From positions 1 through 5,284 of the forward strand of contig NZ_CAMXYE010000085.1 of assembly GCF_947253055.1 (NCBI RefSeq): a DNA stretch of 5,284 nucleotides, in the 5' to 3' direction. Positions 1 to 4,751 of this stretch are shown here, piece after piece. How positions within the stretch are numbered: position 1 is the stretch's first letter; every line of letters begins with the position of its first letter. This stretch comes from an uncultured Arcanobacterium sp. Lineage in GTDB: Bacteria > Actinomycetota > Actinomycetes > Actinomycetales > Actinomycetaceae. A program made the translations under genes and the position numbers. The notes under the pieces are model-generated. The model did no database searches and was not told where the DNA came from. It saw only the letters and a list, made by a program, of their open reading frames with translations.

Positions 1-241
1 GGCGCGCATTGACCATAAGAGTTAAGAGTAAAGCGCCGAGCGGATTAAAGGTAGAGAGAAGTAGCCCGATAGTTATGAATTCCATCGAACCAGCAAAAAT
101 AAGAGCGCTCATAAAAATCGGGTAGAGCGGAGAGAATCCTTTGCTGCACATAAGGAAGCCATAAGAAATGGCTAGAAAAAGAAAACCTAAGCCGATGGGG
201 AGGCAGTAGGGGAGGGCGGATTGAAAAGCTTTTATTTTCAT
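1..241 (-). CDS. azlC: AzlC family branched-chain amino acid permease, large subunit (3' part outside window)
   Basis: The minus-strand reading from ATG at 241 is open to the window edge and gives 80 residues of a hydrophobic protein. It begins MKIKAFQSALPYCLP and continues with a membrane segment at about residues 12-31. The stretch KGFSPLYPIFMSALIFAGSM at about residues 34-53 is the typical N-terminal signature of AzlC proteins. It is followed by a second membrane segment and LMVNAR near the edge, where family members continue with a histidine-rich loop. AzlC pairs with the small AzlD subunit to export branched-chain amino acids and their analogues across the cytoplasmic membrane. Family members are about 230 residues long, so roughly a third is present. 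The partner azlD would be expected beyond the left edge. The start is fixed by a strong GGAGG five bases upstream. The gene is transcribed away from the UPF0237/UPF0210 genes. Family assignment is from recalled motifs. Confidence 0.9.
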   Translation of the reverse strand, partial: MKIKAFQSALPYCLPIGLGFLFLAISYGFLMCSKGFSPLYPIFMSALIFAGSMEFITIGLLLSTFNPLGALLLTLMVNAR

Positions 242-244
242 TGG

Positions 245-251
245 CACCTCC
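245..251 (-). promoter_or_regulatory. Strong ribosome binding site of azlC
   Basis: On the minus strand the sequence reads GGAGGTGCCAATG, placing a full Shine-Dalgarno core five bases before the azlC start codon. This decides the start at 241. The core sits at the end of a 17-base unit that is duplicated just upstream in the leader, where the equivalent position reads GGGAGA. Confidence 0.85.
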
Positions 252-300
252 GTTATCTCTGTAAATTCTCCCGTTATCTCTGTAAATGCTGCGTTATTTC
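250..300. repeat. Short tandem duplication (21-base period) in the azlC leader
   Basis: Bases 250-266 and 271-287 are identical over 17 bases (CCGTTATCTCTGTAAAT), and a decayed third copy, CGTTATTTC, lies at 292-300. In the azlC transcript this reads as two copies of ATTTACAGAGATAACGG. The downstream copy runs directly into the Shine-Dalgarno core, so the duplication includes part of the ribosome binding region. It is either a recent slippage product or a repeated site for a regulator or for RNA structure; sequence alone cannot separate these. Confidence 0.85.
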
Positions 301-334
301 GACAAGAAAGTTTAGGTTTCACGATACTAGTAAA

Positions 335-346
335 AATTAGCTAATT
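335..346. promoter_or_regulatory. 12-bp perfect palindrome, possible operator
   Basis: AATTAGCTAATT is its own reverse complement and lies near the centre of the divergent intergenic region, about 94 bases from the azlC start and 144 bases from the ACT-gene start. A symmetric AT-rich site there is what a dimeric repressor or an Lrp-like regulator controlling both directions might use. Palindromes of this length occur by chance in AT-rich DNA, and no regulator gene is present in the window, so the call is tentative. Confidence 0.3.
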
Positions 347-357
347 AAAATTGCGAG

Positions 358-390
358 CAGTTACTCTGCGCACAGTTATTCTGCGCACAG
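358..390. repeat. Short tandem duplication (15-base period)
   Basis: The 15-base unit CAGTTACTCTGCGCA at 358-372 is repeated at 373-387 with a single C-to-T change, and the match runs on through CAG at 388-390. It lies upstream of the plus-strand operon, in the area where its promoter would be expected. No function can be assigned. Confidence 0.85.
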
Positions 391-489
391 CTAGTAATAA
401 TTGGGCCGCTCAGTTTTAGAAATGTAATGCAAATTTCTTAAGGAGATTCTCTCAGCGCTCTGCCGGCTAATAAATGGTATTTTAAGAGC

Positions 490-759
490 ATGAAAGCCAT
501 TATGAGTGTCACCGGTATCGATCACACGGGAATTATTGCTGCCGTTTCTACGGCACTAGCAGAACTAGAAGTAAATATAATTAACGTTTCGCAGACTTTA
601 ATGAGTGGATATTTCACCATGATTATGGAGCTGGAATTTTCGGAAACTCAGGTGGGAATATCTCTCATTCAGACGCGGCTCGCCGAGGTGGCGGCGGAGC
701 AACAGCTGGTAATTAAAGTGCAGGCGCAATCTCTTTTTGACGCCATGCATAGACTTTAA
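490..759 (+). CDS. ACT-domain protein, UPF0237 family
   Basis: This encodes an 89-residue protein that is a single ACT domain. The opening MKAIMSVTGIDHTGIIAAVS has the first beta strand followed by the G-x-D-x-x-G-I turn (residues 9-15), where ACT domains usually bind their ligand. NIINVSQTLMSGYFTMIMEL (residues 29-48) is the central pair of strands, and the tail ends SLFDAMHRL. Length and both ends match the UPF0237 family, for example SP_0238 of Streptococcus pneumoniae (about 88 residues) as I recall it. ACT domains typically sense amino acids or other small ligands; the ligand of this family is not known to me. It is followed by its usual partner, the UPF0210 gene, 90 bases downstream. 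The ATG at 490 is chosen because MKAI is the family N terminus. The ribosome binding site is poor: only AAGAG directly against the start. Confidence 0.93.
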   Translation: MKAIMSVTGIDHTGIIAAVSTALAELEVNIINVSQTLMSGYFTMIMELEFSETQVGISLIQTRLAEVAAEQQLVIKVQAQSLFDAMHRL

Positions 760-787
760 TAGCGCCCTAAACTTTAATAACGCCCTA
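753..787. repeat. Short tandem duplication (18-base period) spanning the ACT-gene stop codon
   Basis: ACTTTAATAGCGCCCTA at 753-769 is repeated as ACTTTAATAACGCCCTA at 771-787, differing at one base in 17. The first copy contains the last codons and TAA stop of the ACT-domain gene, and the second copy lies wholly in the gap before the UPF0210 gene. It shows no hairpin and no T-run, so it is not a terminator. Confidence 0.85.
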
Positions 788-822
788 TATCCCCCTATCT
801 GCCAGTAATTTAGAAAATAAGC

Positions 823-848
823 GAAAGAAGAAACGGAAAGAAGAACGG
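823..848 (+). repeat. Tandem duplication (13-base period) containing the ribosome binding site of the UPF0210 gene
   Basis: GAAAGAAGAA occurs at 823-832 and again at 836-845, so the purine-rich stretch before the start at 850 is present twice in tandem. The downstream copy, AAAGAAG at 837-843, is correctly spaced (six bases) to act as a weak Shine-Dalgarno site. The upstream copy is too far away to serve this start. Confidence 0.7.
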
Positions 849-849
849 C

Positions 850-2205
850 ATGGATACTGCTCCGGAAATTCTCGAAACTCTCCGCATGATAGAAGAAGAT
901 AATCTCGATGTGCGCACGGTAACCATGGGAATATCGCTGTTGGAGTGTATTGATTCCGATGTAGAGGCAGCTTGTGAAAAAGTCTATCGGCGTATCACTA
1001 AATTGGCGGCTAATTTGGTGCGTACGGCCGACGAAGTGGCACAAGAACTAGGAGTGCCGGTAATTAATAAGCGCATTTCGGTGACTCCGATAGCGATATT
1101 GGCTGCTGCGTGCGGCGCAGATCCACTTCCTTTTGCACAGGCTTTAGACCGTGCCGGTAAAGCCATAGGAGTAGATTTTGTAGGTGGTTACAGTGCTTTA
1201 GTGGAAAAGGGCTGCACTAAGGCAGATATAGCGCTTATTCATTCGCTTCCGCAGGCTTTATCGGAGACTGATCTCGTCTGTGGTTCCTTAAATATTGGCT
1301 CTACGCGCGCGGGAATCAATATGGAAGCCGTGGCGGAAGCCGGCCGGCAAGTGGTGGCACTGGGTAAAGCTCCGGCAGCTAATGCCGGTTTAGCGGCTGC
1401 TAAGTTTGTAGTATTTGCCAATGCAGTAGGAGATAATCCTTTTATGGCGGGCGCTTTTCATGGGATAGGGGAAGCGGATTCGGTGATTAGCGTGGGAATT
1501 TCCGGCCCGGGTGTAGTGGAGCGGGCTCTGCAGAAAGTGCGCGGCCGGCCTTTTGAAGAGTGTGCGGCTGCTATTAAAAAAGCTGCTTTTCAGATTACAC
1601 GTATGGGGCAGCTAGTGGGGCAAACTGTGGCAGAGCGGCTCGGAATACGCTTTGGCATCGTGGATATTTCCCTCGCTCCCACTGCGAAAGTGGGAGATTC
1701 CGTAGGTGCTATTTTGGAAGAACTCGGAGTGGAATCTGTGGGGGCTCCCGGCACCACAGCGGCTTTGGCTTTGCTCAATGACGCCGTGAAAAAGGGGGGA
1801 ATGATGGCGGTGAATTCGGTCGGCGGGCTCTCCGGTTCCTTTATTCCAGTTTCGGAAGACGCCAATATGATTGCGGCGGTGGAGCGAGGTTCTATTTCTT
1901 TGGCGAAATTAGAGGCGATGACGGCGATTTGCTCGGTCGGTTTAGATATGATCGCTATTCCGGGCGATACGCCGCCGGCCACTATTTCCGGAATAATTGC
2001 CGATGAAGCAGCTATTGGAGTGATGAATTCTAAGACCACTGCGGTGCGGTTGATTCCGATACCCGGGAAAAAAGTAGGTGATATGGCTGAATTCGGAGGA
2101 TTGCTCGGGAGAGCGCCCGTAATGGAAGTGAGCCGTTTCGCTTCCGAAAAATTTGCCGAACGGGGCGGGCGGATTCCCGCGCCTATTCACGCTTTGAAAA
2201 ATTAA
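850..2205 (+). CDS. UPF0210 (DUF711) 'PFL family' protein
   Basis: This encodes a 451-residue protein of the UPF0210 family; S. pneumoniae SP_0239 is the homologue I recall (about 445 residues). Recognisable blocks, in order: DVRTVTMGISLLECID (20-35), INKRISVTP (72-80), GVDFVGGYSALVEKG (107-121), NIGSTRAGINM (148-158), VVFANAVGDNPFMAGAFHG (187-205), ISGPGVVERAL (217-227), GIVDISLAPT (269-278), GGLSGSFIPVSED (325-337), MTAICSVGLDMIAIPGDTP (357-375) and the conserved end RIPAPIHALKN. The family is grouped by fold with pyruvate formate-lyase-like barrels, but I see no glycyl-radical RVxGY motif near the C terminus, so radical chemistry should not be assumed. There is no signal peptide, so it is cytoplasmic. 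No reaction is known to me. It almost always follows a UPF0237 ACT-domain gene, as here, which suggests the ACT protein senses a ligand for it. The gene is intact and full length. Confidence 0.95.
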   Translation: MDTAPEILETLRMIEEDNLDVRTVTMGISLLECIDSDVEAACEKVYRRITKLAANLVRTADEVAQELGVPVINKRISVTPIAILAAACGADPLPFAQALDRAGKAIGVDFVGGYSALVEKGCTKADIALIHSLPQALSETDLVCGSLNIGSTRAGINMEAVAEAGRQVVALGKAPAANAGLAAAKFVVFANAVGDNPFMAGAFHGIGEADSVISVGISGPGVVERALQKVRGRPFEECAAAIKKAAFQITRMGQLVGQTVAERLGIRFGIVDISLAPTAKVGDSVGAILEELGVESVGAPGTTAALALLNDAVKKGGMMAVNSVGGLSGSFIPVSEDANMIAAVERGSISLAKLEAMTAICSVGLDMIAIPGDTPPATISGIIADEAAIGVMNSKTTAVRLIPIPGKKVGDMAEFGGLLGRAPVMEVSRFASEKFAERGGRIPAPIHALKN

Positions 2206-2216
2206 AGAATAATACG

Positions 2217-4751
2217 ATGCTTAGCAAGCGGCGCATAGTCAAGGTTTCTTTCTTCTGGGTATTACTCAGCAGTCTTTTTCTCTCGCTATTTTCCGGGTGG
2301 GGAGTGGCGATGGCTGAGCGCCCAGCTGAGAGTTCTGCTTCGCCGGTTGCTAATTCTGCCTTGCCGGTACCGAGCGCAACTAATTTGCCTGCCGTTGCCG
2401 GTACTGCTTCCGAATCTGCGCCGCTCGTCGTAATCGGTTTTTCCGGCGTACGCTTTTCACATATAGATCGAGCTCGTACCCCGCATTTAGCCGATTTCTT
2501 AGAAGACTCTGCTGCTGCTAACTTAGTGGTGCGCACGCATGCAGATACTACTTGCCCAGCCGCTGGCTGGCTCACCTTGGCGAGCGGCGCTCGAGCTAGC
2601 TTGCCGGATTCTGCTACTTTTTGTATGCCGGCGTTGGAGCAGTCGCCGGCTGCCCCCTATCAGATTCCCCACTGGGTAGAAATAGCTGCCGCCAATCGAG
2701 GAAATCCCTATCACCCCGAATTGGGAAAATTAGCAGCGCAACTGCGCCAGCATTCGATAAGTGCGGGCGGAATAGGCCCGGGAGCGGGATTAGCTTTAGC
2801 AGATCATGAAGGAATAATATACGGAGAATATGCGGGAGCTCCGCGTGATGACGACGGTTTTAAAAAGGCCTATCAGCAGGTAAAAGAGAAAAGTTTCGTA
2901 ATAATAGATGCGGGAGCTGCTTGGGAAGATGCTACTCCTGCTGCTTCTACTCTGCCGCCGCGTCTACAGGCGGCACTGCGGGCTCCACATCCAGATAGTC
3001 CCCAATTTTTAGCGCAAGTAGCGGAAATAGATGCGCGCATCGGGGAATTACTTCCTCTCATTCCTTCCACTCACAACGTACTTCTTCTCTCGGTGGCAGA
3101 TGGAGATAGCCAAACTGCGCGTATGCAATTTTTTGCGCTCCGGCGTTCTGGGGTTCTTGCTGCTGCCGATGCGGGAAAGAGCGCGGGAGCTAATGCGGGA
3201 AAGAGCGCGGGAGCTAATGCGGGAAAGAGCGCGGGAGCCAATGCGGGAGCTAGCGCAGGAGCGAGAGAAAATTCAGCTCCACAAATTTCTAGCGTCCCAG
3301 CTTTAGCTGAATCTCTTTCTACCCGCCAACCTGGCGTGGTACAACTTACGGATATTTTGCCCACTATCACGCAGCTGCTGGGTGCGGTAGCTGCGGAAAA
3401 TGCCGCAGCTGCGCAAAATGATGCCGATAAGCCAGCTCTCACGGGTACTCCTTCCGCTGCTGATTTTCCGTTGCAATTGAAATCTGATCAACGCAGCGGA
3501 GAGGTGCGCGCCGCCTACTTAGCAGACAAAGAGCTCCGTGCGGCCTTGGTGCGCTCCGGAGTAGCGCCTTTCTACTTCACTTTTGGAATTGGGGCGATTG
3601 CCGTCTTACTTGCCGTTTTGCTCTATAGACGCGCGCAGCGCAAATCTTCTCCCGGTTTGCCACCGGCAAAAATATGGCCTCTTCCACCGGCATTATTCTA
3701 TTTTTGTATTTTCATCGCCGCTTTGCCGCTCAGCACTTTCCTCTTAAATCTTTTCCCCTGGTGGCGGCTGGCGCGGGCAGAAATATGGCAATTGCCGCTC
3801 CTCCTGATTTTTGCCGCCGCTCTAGCTCTTCTCATCGTGCCCGCCCGCCGCTGCTCGCCGCTGGCTCCCGCTTCTATAATTGCTGCTCTAAGTGCTAGCA
3901 CTCTCGCTATCGATGCGCTCTGTGGCTCTCCTTTGCATTTTTCATCTATCCTGGGTGATCAGCCACAATCCGGCGGTAGATTCTACGGCTTCAGCAACGC
4001 CCCCTTTGTAATTTTTGCGCTTTCGCTGCTCTTCACGGTGGGCGTGATCCTCGGATATCTACGAAAGAAATCCGCTTCTGCTTCACTTCGTTTGGCTGTA
4101 ATAGTTATCTTGGCGATTCTCGGTATCTTTATCGACGGAGCTCCGCAAATAGGTGCAGATTTCGGAGGGCCACCGGCTCTCTTCCTAGCTTTTTTGACGC
4201 TTTTTTTCTTAGCTCGGGCGCGCGGTTTTCGTCTCTACCAACTGTGCCTAGCCTTTCTAGGCGGGGCTTTGGGAATGTTCGGGGTGGCCTACCTAGATTG
4301 GCGCCGCCCGCCGGCAGTGCGTTCACACTTTGGAAAGTTTTTTGCGCAGCTTATCGACGGTAAAGGTGCAGAAATAGTGATGCGGAAAATCACGCAGCTT
4401 CTCACCTCCGTCCCCTTCTGGGCGTGGGGAATCGGAATCGCTATTGCGCTGGGAATAGGTTGGGCGCTGTGGAGCTACCGCCGGAAAATTCGCGCAATTA
4501 CGCGGGGGAAAGCAGAGAATTTCCCGCTTTCTGCCGATATCTTCAGTGCCGGTATTTCCGGTCTGGTAGTACTACTTTGCGGAATGCTTATTAACGATTC
4601 CGGCTTAGTGATGCTCTGTATCGGTCTTTGCTACGGTGTGCCGCTGTGGCTCAGCTGTTTTTCCGCCGCGCCGCCCACCAACGCGGTAGCACCGCCCGCC
4701 ACACATCCACATACTGCCGCCCGCGATGAAGTTGACCGGCAAAATCATTAG
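2217..4751 (+). CDS. Exported multi-pass membrane protein with degenerate alkaline-phosphatase-like domain
   Basis: This 844-residue protein starts with a signal peptide: KRR at 4-6, a hydrophobic core at 10-30, and probable cleavage after AMA at 33. An Ala-rich linker leads to an extracytoplasmic domain (about 68-390) that recalls the alkaline phosphatase superfamily: VVIGFSGVRF (71-80), CPAAGWLTLASGARA (113-127), LLLSVADGD (289-297) and STRQPGVVQLTDILPTI (368-384). The position where active enzymes carry a metal-binding Asp in the first strand appears to be Ser76, so it may be inactive. About ten membrane segments follow from 451 to 815, with motifs GGRFYGFSNAPF (586-597), DGAPQIGADFGGPPAL (640-655), DWRRP (694-698) and NDSG (793-796), which I associate with an actinobacterial family of unknown function. 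The start is 11 bases after the UPF0210 stop, with weak AAAGAA as ribosome site, so translation may be coupled. It holds an in-frame 24-base repeat and overlaps the convergent glycosyltransferase gene. An envelope role is inferred. Confidence 0.85.
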   Translation: MLSKRRIVKVSFFWVLLSSLFLSLFSGWGVAMAERPAESSASPVANSALPVPSATNLPAVAGTASESAPLVVIGFSGVRFSHIDRARTPHLADFLEDSAAANLVVRTHADTTCPAAGWLTLASGARASLPDSATFCMPALEQSPAAPYQIPHWVEIAAANRGNPYHPELGKLAAQLRQHSISAGGIGPGAGLALADHEGIIYGEYAGAPRDDDGFKKAYQQVKEKSFVIIDAGAAWEDATPAASTLPPRLQAALRAPHPDSPQFLAQVAEIDARIGELLPLIPSTHNVLLLSVADGDSQTARMQFFALRRSGVLAAADAGKSAGANAGKSAGANAGKSAGANAGASAGARENSAPQISSVPALAESLSTRQPGVVQLTDILPTITQLLGAVAAENAAAAQNDADKPALTGTPSAADFPLQLKSDQRSGEVRAAYLADKELRAALVRSGVAPFYFTFGIGAIAVLLAVLLYRRAQRKSSPGLPPAKIWPLPPALFYFCIFIAALPLSTFLLNLFPWWRLARAEIWQLPLLLIFAAALALLIVPARRCSPLAPASIIAALSASTLAIDALCGSPLHFSSILGDQPQSGGRFYGFSNAPFVIFALSLLFTVGVILGYLRKKSASASLRLAVIVILAILGIFIDGAPQIGADFGGPPALFLAFLTLFFLARARGFRLYQLCLAFLGGALGMFGVAYLDWRRPPAVRSHFGKFFAQLIDGKGAEIVMRKITQLLTSVPFWAWGIGIAIALGIGWALWSYRRKIRAITRGKAENFPLSADIFSAGISGLVVLLCGMLINDSGLVMLCIGLCYGVPLWLSCFSAAPPTNAVAPPATHPHTAARDEVDRQNH
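3171..3266 (+). repeat. In-frame 24-base tandem repeat (about 3.5-4 copies) inside the membrane protein gene
   Basis: Three copies of a 24-base unit lie at 3171-3194, 3195-3218 and 3219-3242. The first two are identical and the third has one T-to-C change. A clearly decayed fourth copy lies at 3243-3266. The unit encodes AGKSAGAN, so residues 319-342 are three identical octapeptides followed by AGASAGAR. It falls in a loop of the outer domain between the MQFFALRRSG strand and the STRQPGVVQL segment. Because the unit is a multiple of three bases, copy number can change without breaking the frame, making this a likely variable-length site. Confidence 0.95.
4651..4751. other. 101-base tail-to-tail overlap of two convergent genes
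   Basis: The last 33 codons and stop of the membrane protein gene are antisense to the last 33 codons and stop of the glycosyltransferase gene. On the glycosyltransferase strand this encodes the conserved-looking block HRGRQYVDVWRA. On the other strand it encodes a Pro/Ala/His-rich tail after the last membrane segment (residues 812-844), which looks unconstrained. No separate terminator fits between the two genes, and none is obvious within the overlap. Confidence 0.85.

Larger units (their letters stand above)
242..489. promoter_or_regulatory. Divergent intergenic region between azlC and the ACT-domain gene
   Basis: This stretch separates two divergently read genes and must hold the promoter for azlC and probably that for the plus-strand operon. 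It is visibly richer in A and T than the flanking genes, especially at 310-350 and 392-440. I found no convincing -35/-10 pair. Weak plus-strand candidates are TTGCGA at 351-356, and TTGGGC at 401-406 followed 18 bases later by TAATGC. It contains the palindrome at 335-346 and tandem duplications at 250-300 and 358-390. A good AAGGAG lies at 440-445, but it is about 44 bases from the next gene start and has no ATG, GTG or TTG at a useful distance. Confidence 0.55.

Noticed and set aside
427..485. Mini-ORFs ATGCAAATTTCTTAA (427-441) and ATGGTATTTTAA (474-485) as leader peptides
   Set aside because: They are only three to four codons, neither has a properly spaced ribosome binding site, and they contain no run of a regulatory amino acid. 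Such ORFs are expected by chance.
760..849. Transcription terminator between the ACT and UPF0210 genes
   Set aside because: The gap contains direct repeats but no stable inverted repeat followed by a T-run. Cotranscription is more likely.
598..1044. 148-residue minus-strand open frame across the ACT gene end and UPF0210 start
   Set aside because: It is antisense to two strongly recognised genes, has no family-like sequence, and has no ribosome binding site that stands out.
1590..2039. 149-residue minus-strand open frame inside the UPF0210 gene
   Set aside because: It lies wholly antisense to a conserved coding region. Its Ser/Pro/Ala/Ile-rich sequence is the expected shadow of that gene.
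2000..2205. Glycyl-radical site in the UPF0210 protein
   Set aside because: The family is fold-related to pyruvate formate-lyase, but no RVxGY-type motif is visible in the C-terminal region.
2183..2575. 130-residue minus-strand open frame over the start of the membrane protein gene
   Set aside because: It is antisense to the signal peptide and Ala-rich linker. Its low-complexity composition mirrors that region.
3171..3266. Possible CRISPR array
   Set aside because: The repeats are directly adjacent with no spacers, and they are in frame within a gene.
3031..3442. Repetitive open frames on both strands over the 24-base repeat (RERARELM-like and FPALAPAL-like)
   Set aside because: These are out-of-frame and antisense readings of the same repeat. 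The in-frame reading belongs to the 844-residue protein, which has recognisable sequence on both sides.
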